A stretch of 64,000 bases of DNA, from the NCBI RefSeq assembly GCF_001874525.1, contig NZ_LKAQ01000004.1, positions 2,013,590 to 2,077,589 on the forward strand, in the 5' to 3' direction. This document shows positions 1 to 9,183 of the stretch, in pieces. Under the pieces are notes generated by a model. It had not been told where the DNA came from and searched no databases. It saw nothing but the letters and a program-made list of their open reading frames with translations. Source of the stretch: Pseudodesulfovibrio hydrargyri (GTDB taxonomy: Bacteria; Desulfobacterota; Desulfovibrionia; Desulfovibrionales; Desulfovibrionaceae). The translations under genes and the position numbers were made by a program. Numbering within the stretch: the stretch's first letter is position 1; each line of letters begins with the position of its first letter.

Positions 1-1518
1 GCCCCGGTACAGCCGGCTGGAAAAGGTCTGGACGGTCAGCTTGGGCTTGAGCAGGTAGTAGCACATCATCGGGACCATGGACATGGACAGCCCCCAGGAG
101 CAGGCCAGGGTCAGGGTGACCACGATGAACAGGGATTCGCAGAACTCGCCCACCGGGTGGGTGGTGGCCAGAGGGATGGGCAGGAAGGCGAAAATGGTCG
201 TCAGCGACGCGGCCAGCAGCGGCATCCATAGTTCGCCGACCGCTTCGGTGGCGGCCTTGAGCCGGTCCTCGCCCGCGGCCAGGCGGACCAGGATGGCCTC
301 GGACACGACCACGCCGTTGTCCACCAGGATGCCCAGCGAGATGATCAGCGAGGCGATGGAGATGCGCTGCAGCCCCACGCCGAGGTAGGGCATGAGCGCG
401 ATGCAGCCGAGCATGGCCATGGGCACCAGGGACCCGGCGATGACGCCCGTGCGCAGCCCCGCGAAGAGCAGGATGATGACCACCACGAAGGCGAACGACT
501 CGATCAGGTTGATCATGAAGTCGCTGATGGCCTTGTTGACGTAGTCGGGCTGGAACACGACCAGGCTGGTGTCAAGGCCGACGTACATGTTGGCCTTGAG
601 TCCCTCGAGGCGCTCGGCGACCCGCTGGCCCAGTTCGGTGATGTTGCCCCCGTCGGCCATGGACACGGCCAGCATCAGGCACTGCTTGCCGTTGTACCGG
701 GCCATGGTGGACGGCGGGTCCGAGAAGCCGCGCGAGATGTCGGCCACGTCGGCCAGCCGGACCGAGGTCCTTCTTCCGGGCGGGCGGATGGACAGGGAAT
801 AGATGTCCTGCACGCCCTTGAACTCGCCGGTGGGCTCGATGACGATGCGTTCCGGGCCGACCATGCTCGAGCCGCTGGGCTGGAGCGTGTTCTGGCGATC
901 GATCATCTGGGCCAGGACAAACGGGCTGACCCCGGCAGCGGCCATGCGCGAGTTGGTGAAGTCCACGAAGATTCGCTCGTCCTGCACGCCCCAGCGTTCG
1001 ACCTTGCCCACGCCCTTGATCTTGAGCAGCTCGTCACGCATGTCGTCGGCCGCGTCCTTGAGCTCGCGGTAGGAAAACCCGTCGCCGGTCAGGGCGATGA
1101 CGATGCCGTAGACGTCGCCGAACTCGTCGTCGACCTGCGGGGTGCGCGCCTCCTCGGGCAGGTCCGGGGCTGCGTCGTCCACCTTGTTGCGCAGCTTCTG
1201 CCAGTAGGGCTGCATGTCCATGATGGAGTCCTCGAACTCCACCTCGATGATGGACAGGCCGGTCATGGACTGGGATTTGACGGTCTTGACCCCGTCGATC
1301 TCGCGGATGCGTTCCTCGAGCTTGTCGGTGACCAGCTCCTCCACCCGTTGCGGAGAGGCGCCGGGAAAGACCGTGGAGATGACCCCGGTGCGAATGGTGA
1401 AGTCCGGGTCCTCGCTCTTGGGTATGGAGAAGAAGGTCATCACCCCGCTGACCGCGATGAGCAGGAACAGGACGAGGGAGGTGCGGTTGTTGGTGATGCA
1501 CCACTTGGCCAGGTTCAT
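1..1518 (-). CDS. RND-family efflux pump inner-membrane subunit (partial)
   Basis: Inner-membrane proton/drug antiporter of the AcrB/MexF (HAE-RND) superfamily. The visible 506 codons begin MNLAKWCITNNRTSLVLF and hold the first transmembrane helix, a large periplasmic porter region, and the block of helices containing SLGILVDNGVVVSEAI, the usual TM4 signature of RND pumps. The gene leaves the window at base 1, so the C-terminal half is not seen. Its ATG (1516-1518) lies 2 bases after the stop of the adaptor gene, so the two are surely co-transcribed. Pump type is clear; the substrate is unknown. No outer-membrane factor gene is visible; it may lie beyond the edge. Confidence 0.93.
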   Translation of the reverse strand, partial: MNLAKWCITNNRTSLVLFLLIAVSGVMTFFSIPKSEDPDFTIRTGVISTVFPGASPQRVEELVTDKLEERIREIDGVKTVKSQSMTGLSIIEVEFEDSIMDMQPYWQKLRNKVDDAAPDLPEEARTPQVDDEFGDVYGIVIALTGDGFSYRELKDAADDMRDELLKIKGVGKVERWGVQDERIFVDFTNSRMAAAGVSPFVLAQMIDRQNTLQPSGSSMVGPERIVIEPTGEFKGVQDIYSLSIRPPGRRTSVRLADVADISRGFSDPPSTMARYNGKQCLMLAVSMADGGNITELGQRVAERLEGLKANMYVGLDTSLVVFQPDYVNKAISDFMINLIESFAFVVVIILLFAGLRTGVIAGSLVPMAMLGCIALMPYLGVGLQRISIASLIISLGILVDNGVVVSEAILVRLAAGEDRLKAATEAVGELWMPLLAASLTTIFAFLPIPLATTHPVGEFCESLFIVVTLTLACSWGLSMSMVPMMCYYLLKPKLTVQTFSSRLYRG

Positions 1519-1520
1519 GG

Positions 1521-2612
1521 TCAGCCCTCCGCCCCGTTGTTGATCAGCCTGACCTTGCGGCCCTCCTCCAGGCTGTGCACGCCCCGGATGACGACGACGT
1601 CGCCCTCGTTCACGCCCCCGACGATCTCGAGCCCGCCCGGGGTGAGCGGGCCCACGGTGACGTCGCGGCGGGTCACGGTGGAGCTCTTCGGGTCCACCAC
1701 CCAGATCGCGTGGGAGCCGTCGGGCTCGCCTACGACCGCGGCCGGGGGCAGGTAGAAGGCGGCCCCGGCGTGGCCCAGGCCGGTGAAGTTCACGTGCCCG
1801 GACATGCCGCTGCGCACGGACCGGTCCGCGTTGTTCAGGTAGACTTTGACCGGGTAGGTTGAGCCGGTGCCGGACTCCACGCCGATCTCCTCCACCTTGC
1901 CCCGCATGGTCCGGCCCGGCAGGGCGTCGAAGACCACGGCCACCTCGTCCCCTTCGCTGACCTGGGAGATGAGGGTGTCGGGCACGGAGATGTACATCTT
2001 CATCTGGCGGCCCGCGTTGTAGGTGGCGATGGCCTGGCCCGCCTCGACGTTCTGGTGCACGTCGGCCTCGACCTCGCCGATCCAGCCGTCGAAAGGCGCC
2101 TGCAGGGTGGTGTAGCCCAGCCGCTTGCGGGCGATGTCCAGCTGTTTGGCCGAGGCGCTGAGCTGGGCCTCGTAGGACTTGAAGTCCGCCTCCACCTGGT
2201 CCAGTTCGCCGCGCGAGATGACCCGGCCCGCGAACAGCCGGGAGTTGCGCTCCATGTCCGCCTTGGCCCGGACGTAGTTGGCCCGGACCTGCTCCATGTT
2301 GGCCTTGGCCTGCCTCAGCTCCAGCTCGTAGTCGGACGGGTCCAGGCGGGCGATGACCTGGCCCTCGGAAAATTTGCGGCCGATCTGGTTGCCCGGGAAC
2401 TCGACGATCTTGCCGCGCACGCGGAAGGAAAGGCTGGTGGCCAGGGCGTCCTCGGCCGTGCCCGCGAACGACCACATCTTGCTGCTGTCGGCCCGCACCG
2501 CCCGGGTGGTCTTAACCGGGCGCACGGGCTCGGGCACGGGCTCGGGCGAGCGGTCGCAGGCACCGAGCAGGGTCAGGCAGAGCAAGGCGGCGGGAAAGAG
2601 AAAACGGTTCAT
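1521..2612 (-). CDS. RND efflux periplasmic adaptor (membrane fusion) lipoprotein
   Basis: Periplasmic adaptor linking an RND pump to an outer-membrane channel; 363 aa. A lipoprotein signal ends in the lipobox LGAC (Cys19). A split biotinyl-lipoyl-like domain (VRGKIVEF near 65; LQAPFDGWIGEV near 175) flanks a long alpha-helical hairpin at about 95-165, followed by beta-barrel and membrane-proximal regions. The start overlaps the stop of the upstream TetR-type gene by 4 bases (ATGA), and the stop is 2 bases from the pump gene. Regulator, adaptor and pump therefore form one compact operon, probably controlled by the regulator. Confidence 0.93.
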   Translation of the reverse strand: MNRFLFPAALLCLTLLGACDRSPEPVPEPVRPVKTTRAVRADSSKMWSFAGTAEDALATSLSFRVRGKIVEFPGNQIGRKFSEGQVIARLDPSDYELELRQAKANMEQVRANYVRAKADMERNSRLFAGRVISRGELDQVEADFKSYEAQLSASAKQLDIARKRLGYTTLQAPFDGWIGEVEADVHQNVEAGQAIATYNAGRQMKMYISVPDTLISQVSEGDEVAVVFDALPGRTMRGKVEEIGVESGTGSTYPVKVYLNNADRSVRSGMSGHVNFTGLGHAGAAFYLPPAAVVGEPDGSHAIWVVDPKSSTVTRRDVTVGPLTPGGLEIVGGVNEGDVVVIRGVHSLEEGRKVRLINNGAEG

Positions 2613-3292
2613 TGTGCGTTCTCCATGGGGAGGCCGAGGAGCCCCCGGATTCGGGTCTTTATAATGGCTTCGATGGTTTCGTGGTGGCCCGCGTAGGAAT
2701 CCCAGCCAAGGCGTTTGCAGATCAGGGCGTGGCTTTCCAGCAGCTTGATGATGACACTGATGATCAGGTGCCCGGTCATGAGGGCGTCCGTCTCGCCGCG
2801 GCAGTGGGCGGCGGTCCCCTTGACCAGGATGGACAGGGATTCCAGGTTGGGGTTGAAAAAGGAGGTCTCCAGCCGGGGGAAGAGCTCGGTCGGATGGACC
2901 AGTTCGCGGGAGACGATGACCACGCCCCAGAGGTAGTCGGAGCGGACCAGCAGTCCGTCGATCAGGGAGCGCATGAACCAGTCCACCACCCTGGCCTTTT
3001 CCTCGGGCGTGTCCCCGGCCTCGGCCAGGCGGGCCCTGACCGCCTCGATGGGCGGGAAGATCTGGTCGCGGACGTTGGCGATTTCCCGGATGATGGCCTC
3101 GTACAGCCCGGCCTTGCCGCCGAAATGGTAGCCGACCGTGGCCAGGTTGACCCCGGCCTCGGACGCAAGGGTGCGCATGGACACGCCGTTGTATCCGTTT
3201 TTGGCGAACAACTCCGCGCCCGTATGCAGCAGCGTGGCCCGGGTTTCCTCGCCCTGGGCCCGTCTGCGGGATGTGCGCTTTCCATCGCTCAT
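2609..3292 (-). CDS. TetR/AcrR-family regulator of the adjacent RND pump
   Basis: A 227-aa one-component repressor. The N-terminal TetR helix-turn-helix is clear (GAELFAKNGYNGVSMRTLASEAGVN in pieces, with VGYHFGGKAGLYEAI as the recognition end). The C-terminal two-thirds resembles the ligand-binding half of the CerR/DUF1956-type branch. I chose the ATG at 3290-3292 because GGAGG sits at the right distance before it; a longer in-frame start at 3364 has no such site and would add a non-conserved leader. It is first in the operon with the adaptor and pump, so autorepression is the natural inference. The ligand is unknown. Confidence 0.88.
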   Translation of the reverse strand: MSDGKRTSRRRAQGEETRATLLHTGAELFAKNGYNGVSMRTLASEAGVNLATVGYHFGGKAGLYEAIIREIANVRDQIFPPIEAVRARLAEAGDTPEEKARVVDWFMRSLIDGLLVRSDYLWGVVIVSRELVHPTELFPRLETSFFNPNLESLSILVKGTAAHCRGETDALMTGHLIISVIIKLLESHALICKRLGWDSYAGHHETIEAIIKTRIRGLLGLPMENAQ

Positions 3293-3361
3293 GATTCCCT
3301 CCGTGGGGTGAAAATCGATTAAGGGAAAGGCCAAATCATATTCCCGGCCCACTGTTTTTGT

Positions 3362-3371
3362 CAAACGTTTG
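3362..3371. promoter_or_regulatory. Candidate operator palindrome before the TetR-pump operon
   Basis: CAAACGTTTG is a perfect 10-bp palindrome about 70 bases upstream of the regulator start, flanked by A/T-rich sequence. TetR-family repressors commonly bind dyads in their own promoters, so this is a plausible site, but a 10-bp palindrome alone is weak evidence. Confidence 0.3.
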
Positions 3372-3468
3372 TTTAAATAGTAGGCGCGTGCCGGAATCCG
3401 ACGGAGCGCCCGCAGGCCCCGGACCGGGATGGAGGGGAAGGGCGGGGCAGCGGGGAGGGACGGGCCAT

Positions 3469-3497
3469 AAAAAAAGGCCGGACGCGCGTCCGGCCTT
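3469..3497 (-). terminator. Rho-independent terminator of the pot operon
   Basis: The segment 3474-3497 is a perfect 24-base palindrome (AAGGCCGGACGC and its complement). On the minus strand it is followed by seven T residues (A-run 3469-3475 on plus). It lies 28 bases after the potD stop. Confidence 0.9.
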
Positions 3498-3524
3498 GAT
3501 CCTTCTCGTCGGGAGGGACGCTCC

Positions 3525-4559
3525 CTAGTCGTTGGAACCCTTGAGCTTGACCCAGTAGTCCTCGTAGAGCTTCATGGCCTCGCCGATGTCGTCCTGGAAC
3601 TCGCCGTGCGCGGCGGTGGCCGCGTCGGGGTAGACGATGGGGTTGCCGGCCACTTCGGGTTCGAGGAACTCGGCGGCCTTGGCGTTGGGGGTGGAATAGC
3701 CCATCTCGGTGGAGATGGCCGCGGCCACGTCCGGGCGCAGCAGGTAGTTCAGGAAGGCGTGAGCCTCATCCAGGTTCTTGGCCCCCTTGGGGATGCACAG
3801 GGAGTCCATCCACATGGAGAAGCCCTCCTTGGGGTAGACGTACTGGATCTCCGGGTTCTCCTGGTTGGCGATGTAGGCCTCGCCGTTCCAGATCACGCCC
3901 ACCGAGACCTCGCCGGACAGCAGGGCCTGCTTGGGGGAGTCGGAGTCGAAGACCCGGACATAGGGCATCAGGGCCTTGAGCTTCTGGTAAGCCTGCTCCA
4001 GATGGGCCGGGTCGGTGTCGTTCAGGGAGTAGCCCAGGCTCTTCAGGGCGATGGCGAAGACCTCGCGCGGGTCGTTGGGCAGCAGCAGACGGCCGTTCAT
4101 TTCCGGCTTCCAGAGGTCGGCGTACGAGGTCACGGCGGCCTCGCCCAGGGTGCCGGTGTTCACGGCGATGGCCGTGGAGCCCCACATGTAGGGCACGGAA
4201 AAGGTGTTGTCCGGGTCAAAGGGCTGGTCCGTGAACTTGTCCGAGAGGTTGGGGAAGTTGGTCAGCTTGGACTTGTCCAGCGGCAGGAGCATGTCCTGGC
4301 GGCGCATGAGCCCCACGTAGTCGGACGAGGGCACGATCAGGTCGTAGCCGTCGCCGGCCAGCTTGATCTTGGCGTACATGGCCTCGTTGCTGTCGTAGGT
4401 GGAGAGGTGCACCTTGATGCCGGTTTCCTTGGTGAAGTTCTCGACCACCTCGTCCGGGATGTATTCGGACCAGATGTACAGGTAGAGTTCCCCGCTGCCG
4501 GCAAGGGCCGGGACCGCGAAGGCGAGGGTCAGGACGATTGCGAGCAGTAGCTTTTTCAT
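3525..4559 (-). CDS. potD: Spermidine/putrescine ABC transporter, periplasmic binding protein
   Basis: A 344-aa solute-binding protein of the PotD/PotF family. It begins with a classical signal peptide (MKKLLLAIVLTLAFAVPALA, cleavage about residue 20). The mature start LYLYIWSEYIPDEVVENF is the typical PotD beta-strand and helix, with YDLIVPSSDYV and WNGEAY further on. The reading frame stays open upstream into potC, but the true start is the ATG at 4557-4559, whose first bases overlap the potC stop (ATGA). It is the last gene of potABCD and is followed by a strong terminator. Polyamine specificity follows from family and operon order, not from resolved ligand residues. Confidence 0.93.
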   Translation of the reverse strand: MKKLLLAIVLTLAFAVPALAGSGELYLYIWSEYIPDEVVENFTKETGIKVHLSTYDSNEAMYAKIKLAGDGYDLIVPSSDYVGLMRRQDMLLPLDKSKLTNFPNLSDKFTDQPFDPDNTFSVPYMWGSTAIAVNTGTLGEAAVTSYADLWKPEMNGRLLLPNDPREVFAIALKSLGYSLNDTDPAHLEQAYQKLKALMPYVRVFDSDSPKQALLSGEVSVGVIWNGEAYIANQENPEIQYVYPKEGFSMWMDSLCIPKGAKNLDEAHAFLNYLLRPDVAAAISTEMGYSTPNAKAAEFLEPEVAGNPIVYPDAATAAHGEFQDDIGEAMKLYEDYWVKLKGSND

Positions 4560-5323
4560 GACTTCTCCTTGAGCAGCCGCCGGGACAGGAGGACGGCGGC
4601 CACGGTTACGGTGATCATCACCACGCTGAGCGCGTTGACGTCCGGCTTTATGCCGAGACGGACCATGGAATATATCCGCAGGGGCAGGACCTCGTAGGTC
4701 GGCCCCGTGGTGAAGAAGGAAACGATGACGTCGTCCAGGGACATGGTGAAGCTTAAGAGCCACCCGGCCACCAGGCCGGGCGCGGCCATGGGCAGGACGA
4801 TGCGCCGGAAGACCTGGTACTCCACGGCCCCCAGGTCCCGGGCGGCCTCGACCACCGTGGGGTCGAACCCCTTGAACCGGGTGTAGACCGTGGCCGTGAC
4901 GAACGGCACGCACAGGGTCACGTGGCCCATGAGCAGGGTCCAGAAGCCCAGGGACAGCCCCACGCCCAGGAACAGGACCAGCAGCGAGATGCCGATGACG
5001 ATGTCCGGGGACATCATCATGACGAAGATGGACGCGAAGACCGCGCGGCGGCCCCTGAAGCGGTACTGGTGGAGCATGAACGCGGCCAGGGTGCCGATGA
5101 CGCAGGAGACCGTGGCCGAGACCACGGCGATGGTCATGGACCGGAAGGCCGCGTCCACCAGGGTGGCGTTGTCGAGCAGCCTGCCGTACCACTGCAGGGT
5201 GAATCCCTTCCAGGCCAGCGAGTACTTGGAGGCGTTGAAGGAATAGACCGCGATGACGACCAGCGGCAGGTACAGGAAGGCGAAGACCAGGGCAGCGTAG
5301 GCCCGCTTGACCCATATGTTCAT
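4556..5323 (-). CDS. potC: Spermidine/putrescine ABC transporter permease PotC
   Basis: A 255-aa inner-membrane permease with six predicted helices. The cytoplasmic EAA loop that docks the ATPase reads EAARDLGAVEYQVFRRI. The start MNIWVKRAYAALVFAF is the ATG at 5321-5323, overlapping the potB stop by 4 bases. An upstream extension of the open frame has no family similarity. It pairs with PotB to form the channel. Confidence 0.93.
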   Translation of the reverse strand: MNIWVKRAYAALVFAFLYLPLVVIAVYSFNASKYSLAWKGFTLQWYGRLLDNATLVDAAFRSMTIAVVSATVSCVIGTLAAFMLHQYRFRGRRAVFASIFVMMMSPDIVIGISLLVLFLGVGLSLGFWTLLMGHVTLCVPFVTATVYTRFKGFDPTVVEAARDLGAVEYQVFRRIVLPMAAPGLVAGWLLSFTMSLDDVIVSFFTTGPTYEVLPLRIYSMVRLGIKPDVNALSVVMITVTVAAVLLSRRLLKEKS

Positions 5324-6171
5324 ATGCGCACCTTCCTTCCGGCCCGGCGTACGCTCTTGTAGTACAGGGCGAGCATCAGCCCCATGATCAGGGTCATGGC
5401 GATGGAGGCCGCGGCCCCGAGCGGGATGTTGCGGGCCGCCAGGAACTGGTCGCGGATGTAGTTGCCAAGCAGCATGGTCCGTGCCCCGCCCAGGATGTCC
5501 GGGATGTAGAACATGCCCAGCGCGGGCAGGAAGACGAGCATGCAGCCCGAGACGATGCCGGGCATGGTCAGCGGGATGGTGATCTTGCGGAAGGTCGAGA
5601 AGCGGCTCGCCCCGAGGTCGCGCGAGGCCTCGAGAAGCTTCAGGTCCAGTTTCTCGATGGCCGCGTACAGCGGCAGGATCATGAACGGCAGCAGGGTGTA
5701 GACCAGGCCGATGAAGACCGCCGTGGGCGTGTACATGAGCTTGAGCGGCGCGTCGATGACCCCGAGGAAGCGCAGGAACGTGTTGACCACGCCGTCGGCC
5801 TTGAGCACGGCCACCAGGGCGTAGGTCCGGATCAGCGTGTTGGTCCAGAACGGGATCATGACCAGCAGGAGCAGGGTCGGGGTGTGCCGTTTGTCGGCCC
5901 GGGCCACGATGTAGGCGAACGGGTAGCCGATGAGCAGGCACAGCAGGGTGGCCGTGGCGGCCATGACCATGGACTCGGCCAGCATGGACCCCAGGGCCGG
6001 CTGGAACAGCTCGTGGTAGCTCGAAAGGGAGAGGACCGGCTCGATCAGGCTGTCCGGGTCGCGCTTGAGGAAGCTGACCGCCAGGAGCATGAGGGTGGGC
6101 ACGGCCCCGAACAGGACCAGCCAGCCGAGCACGCCGGTGACGACCAGCCGCTTGAACAGGCTATCCTTCAT
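5320..6171 (-). CDS. potB: Spermidine/putrescine ABC transporter permease PotB
   Basis: A 283-aa membrane permease, with the EAA-loop motif EASRDLGASRFSTFRKI near residue 190. The start MKDSLFKRLVV at 6169-6171 was chosen because it gives the normal short cytoplasmic N-terminus; a longer in-frame start at 6228 would add a Trp/Arg-rich leader read from inside potA. It overlaps the end of potA by 11 bases, which suggests translational coupling. The order potA-B-C-D matches the enterobacterial operon. Confidence 0.92.
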   Translation of the reverse strand: MKDSLFKRLVVTGVLGWLVLFGAVPTLMLLAVSFLKRDPDSLIEPVLSLSSYHELFQPALGSMLAESMVMAATATLLCLLIGYPFAYIVARADKRHTPTLLLLVMIPFWTNTLIRTYALVAVLKADGVVNTFLRFLGVIDAPLKLMYTPTAVFIGLVYTLLPFMILPLYAAIEKLDLKLLEASRDLGASRFSTFRKITIPLTMPGIVSGCMLVFLPALGMFYIPDILGGARTMLLGNYIRDQFLAARNIPLGAAASIAMTLIMGLMLALYYKSVRRAGRKVRI

Positions 6172-7279
6172 GGGGCAGGACCACCTCCCAGCCCTCGAAC
6201 CAGCCCACGGCCACCCGGTCGCCGGCATGGAAATAGAGGGTTTCGCTGTCCTCGTCGAAAAATTCGGTGACCAGGATGCGCTTGCCGTCGTCCAGGGTGA
6301 TGTCCACGTCGTAGGTGGCCCCCCGGTAGCAGGTGCCGTCCACCGTGCCCTTGAGCAGGGCCTTGGCGAACTTGTCGGCCAGGTCCGGGGATTCCTCCAG
6401 GTCCTTCATGACCTCCACGCGGAAGTCCTCGGGCCGCAGCAGGACGTGCACCCGGTCGCCGTCCGCGAACTCGCGCCGGGCCTTGACCAGCACGGACGCT
6501 CCCTCCACCTCTGCGGTGTAGCTCTCGCCCCGGCGGCCGGTGACGGTCCCGTCCAGGACGTTGATCTCGCCCACGAACCGGGCCACGTACAGGTTGGCCG
6601 GTTCCTCGTAGATCTCGCGCGGCGTGCCCACCTGCTCGATGTGCCCGTCGTTCATGACCACCACCCGGTCGGACATGGAGAAGGCCTCCTCCTGGTCGTG
6701 GGTGACCAGGACGAAGGTGATGTCCAGGGTGCGCTGCAATTCCTTGAGCTCTTTCTGCATCTGCTTGCGCAGCCGGTAGTCCAGGGCGGACAGGGGCTCG
6801 TCCAGGAGCAGGACGCGGGGTTTGTTGACGATGGCCCGGGCGATGGCCACCCGCTGCTGCTGGCCGCCGGACAGCTCCTTGGGCATGCGCCGTCCCATGG
6901 ATTCCAGGCAGACCAGCCTGAGGGCTTCGTCCACGGTGCGCCGGACGTCGGCCTCGCCCATACCCGCGATGCGCAGTCCAAAGGCCACGTTGTCGAAGAC
7001 GTTCATGTGCGGGAACAGGGCGTAGCTCTGGAACACGGTGTTCACGGCCCTGGACTCCGGGGGCACGCCCTTGACAGAGCGCCCGTCCAGCTTCACCGCT
7101 CCGGAGTCGGATTCCTCGAACCCGCCGAGGATGCGCAGGATGGTGGTCTTGCCGCACCCGGAGGGGCCGAGCAGAGTGATGAACTCCCCGTCCTCGATGG
7201 ACAGGGAGATGTTTTCGACGGCGGTCTCCCCGTCAAAGGACTTGGAGACGCTGTCCAGGGTGACGACAGGCTGGGTCAT
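6161..7279 (-). CDS. potA: Spermidine/putrescine ABC transporter ATP-binding protein
   Basis: A 372-aa ABC ATPase. Walker A is GPSGCGKTT (about 39-47), the Q-loop follows in FQSYALFPHMNVFDNV, the signature is LSGGQQQRVAIARA, and Walker B is LLLDEPLSALD. After about residue 235 a C-terminal TOBE-type regulatory domain follows, as in the PotA/MalK/CysA subgroup. It is the first gene of potABCD; an acyltransferase gene ends 37 bases upstream on the same strand. Confidence 0.94.
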   Translation of the reverse strand: MTQPVVTLDSVSKSFDGETAVENISLSIEDGEFITLLGPSGCGKTTILRILGGFEESDSGAVKLDGRSVKGVPPESRAVNTVFQSYALFPHMNVFDNVAFGLRIAGMGEADVRRTVDEALRLVCLESMGRRMPKELSGGQQQRVAIARAIVNKPRVLLLDEPLSALDYRLRKQMQKELKELQRTLDITFVLVTHDQEEAFSMSDRVVVMNDGHIEQVGTPREIYEEPANLYVARFVGEINVLDGTVTGRRGESYTAEVEGASVLVKARREFADGDRVHVLLRPEDFRVEVMKDLEESPDLADKFAKALLKGTVDGTCYRGATYDVDITLDDGKRILVTEFFDEDSETLYFHAGDRVAVGWFEGWEVVLPHEG

Positions 7280-7316
7280 GTGTTTCCTCTATGATGCGGC
7301 GTCTTGGCGGACGCGG

Positions 7317-8393
7317 TCACGGCAGGCTCACGGGCTGCAGGACAGCCCCTCCCTCCGGGACGGAAAGCGCATGGCGGCGACGCAATTTCGTTTTCAGGGA
7401 CTCGATGCCCGGGTTGAACAGGAAATGGGTCAGGATCGAGGCGGCCAGCGCGGCGGCCAGGATCTGTCCCCCCTCGGGGTCTTCCGCATAGGTCTCGAAC
7501 AGGGCGATGACGATGTAGTGGAGCAGGTAGAACGGGTAGCTGATCTTGCCCGCGAACCTGTCGAATCGTAACCGTTTAAAGCCGCGAAAGACAAGGGGCA
7601 TCGAAAGCAGGGCTGCCGTGGGCAGGAAAAAGGGCAAAAGCGGCTTGGGCAGGCCGTCGGCCACCAGGCCCAGTCCGGCCAGGGCCAGGAACAGGGCGTA
7701 GTCGTACCAGCGCGCCGCTTCGGGCAGCCGCCGATGGGCGCGGTAGGCCAGGATGCCGCCCGCGAAAAGCCAGAATTCCAGGAGGAAGAAGCGTTTGAAA
7801 AAGATCACCCCGGACAGGGGGGAGGCCATGGCCGCGATCTTGAGGGCCAGGCTGGCGGCCAGGAGCCCGACCAGGGTGCGGGAGCGCAGCCGCACCAGGA
7901 ACGGGGCCAGGGCGTAGAAGGTCGCCTCCAGTGACAGGGACCACGCCTGGATGAGCGGGGCGTCGGCCCACAGGGCGTCGTGGCTGTAAGCCACGAAGTG
8001 CAGCCCCCCCTCCGGGGAGCGGGCCAGGGAGAAGAGCAGCTCCTGGCCGATGGTCGTGGCCGAGGTCCAGGCCATGACCAGGAAGGCGGCGGGATCGGCC
8101 ACGATGGCCAGCAGGGTCGCCCGGCTGGTCAGGGAATGGACGTCCAGGCTGGTCAGGAGCCCCAGACTGACCACCAGGGCCAGGACGTACATGGGGTACA
8201 GGGTCAGAAAGCGGCTCCAGTAGAAGGAGCGCGCGTCGCGGTAGGTCCGGTCCAGGATCAGGGCCATGTAGAAGCCGGAGATGGCGAAAAAGGTCAGCAC
8301 CGCCTCGTGGCCGTTGACCAGGGGCGCTCCTTCGAAGGAGGGAAAATGCGAGTTGAAGACCGCAAAGGCGAGCAGCAGGCGGATGATGCCCAT
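7317..8393 (-). CDS. Acyltransferase 3 family membrane protein
   Basis: A 358-aa polytopic membrane protein of the OafA/NodX (acyltransferase 3) family, which transfers acetyl or other acyl groups to sugars or lipids. Around ten hydrophobic helices are visible. The N-terminal MGIIRLLLAFAVFNSHF stands where the family has its conserved arginine/histidine helix, and FFAISGFYMALILDRTY matches the usual FF..SGF signature. The start at 8391-8393 is supported by GGAGG seven bases upstream. The substrate cannot be told. It sits just before potA, with no evident functional link. Confidence 0.85.
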   Translation of the reverse strand: MGIIRLLLAFAVFNSHFPSFEGAPLVNGHEAVLTFFAISGFYMALILDRTYRDARSFYWSRFLTLYPMYVLALVVSLGLLTSLDVHSLTSRATLLAIVADPAAFLVMAWTSATTIGQELLFSLARSPEGGLHFVAYSHDALWADAPLIQAWSLSLEATFYALAPFLVRLRSRTLVGLLAASLALKIAAMASPLSGVIFFKRFFLLEFWLFAGGILAYRAHRRLPEAARWYDYALFLALAGLGLVADGLPKPLLPFFLPTAALLSMPLVFRGFKRLRFDRFAGKISYPFYLLHYIVIALFETYAEDPEGGQILAAALAASILTHFLFNPGIESLKTKLRRRHALSVPEGGAVLQPVSLP

Positions 8394-8482
8394 ACCGTTA
8401 CCTCCCTCTCCGGGAAACCGGACCGCACAGGCCCGGCCGGGTGTCGCATGCGGCGCGCGCCGCAATCATCCGCTTCAATCTC

Positions 8483-9127
8483 TCAGCCATTGAACCCGAA
8501 CGGGGCGGACTTGAGGTTGTCGGGCGGGATCGCGGACAGGACGGCCGGGGTGTGGCGGGCCAGGCGGGCCACGGAAAGATAGGGCTCCTCGCCGCAGAGG
8601 TAGGCGCGCAGCCGGTGCTTGGTCTCGGCGTCCATGAAGGCCATGAGCGGCTGGTGCACGTCGGCCACCCGGGTCAGGGCGTCCAGGATGAGTCCGTCCC
8701 AGGCCGCGTGGAACCGTTCCAGGTCGTCGGGGCGAAGCTGTTTGCGGCAGCGGGTGCAGCCGCAGTTCAGGGGGATGTCACGGCCCAGGTCGAACAGGCC
8801 GTACTCCTCGCAGATCTCCTGGCCCTTCCAGATGTCGCGCACCGCGATCTCGAAGCCGTAGGCCGTGGTCATGACGTTGCAGTCGCAGCGGTGGTTGACG
8901 TAGCGCGCGTTGTCGCGGCTGACGATGTGCACGCCGGTCTCGTCGGCGTAGGCGGTCTTGCCGGGGCCGGAGGCCGCGTCCATGCGGTTGGCGAAGCGGG
9001 CCACGTGGGCCGCCTCCAGCCGGTCGCGGACGTAGACGATGGTGCCGCGCGGGATGTCCTCGGCGGCGAACACGCCGTACCCGATGGTCGGGTCGACGAA
9101 GCGCACTTCGGTCTTGGGATGCATCAT
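8483..9127 (-). CDS. SET-domain protein (putative lysine methyltransferase)
   Basis: A 214-aa protein with a SET fold. IGYGVFAAEDIPRGTIVY is the N-SET strand pair, YVNHRCDCN is the pseudoknot NH-C-N motif that binds S-adenosylmethionine, and EICEEYGLFD holds the catalytic tyrosine region. A post-SET-like CGCTRCRKQ follows at about 130-140. Bacterial SET proteins of this size are widespread, but their targets are mostly unknown. It lies between a small acidic protein gene and an acyltransferase gene on the same strand. Confidence 0.82.
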   Translation of the reverse strand: MMHPKTEVRFVDPTIGYGVFAAEDIPRGTIVYVRDRLEAAHVARFANRMDAASGPGKTAYADETGVHIVSRDNARYVNHRCDCNVMTTAYGFEIAVRDIWKGQEICEEYGLFDLGRDIPLNCGCTRCRKQLRPDDLERFHAAWDGLILDALTRVADVHQPLMAFMDAETKHRLRAYLCGEEPYLSVARLARHTPAVLSAIPPDNLKSAPFGFNG

Positions 9128-9183
9128 GGAAATTCACCGCTTCCGCAGGGGCGGAAGCCTGTTCGGGGGCGGACGGGCCGCCC

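Noticed and set aside
9139-9158. Hairpin GCTTCCGC-AGGG-GCGGAAGC between the SET and small acidic genes
   Set aside because: Only 8 pairs and no T-run in either direction; not called as a terminator.
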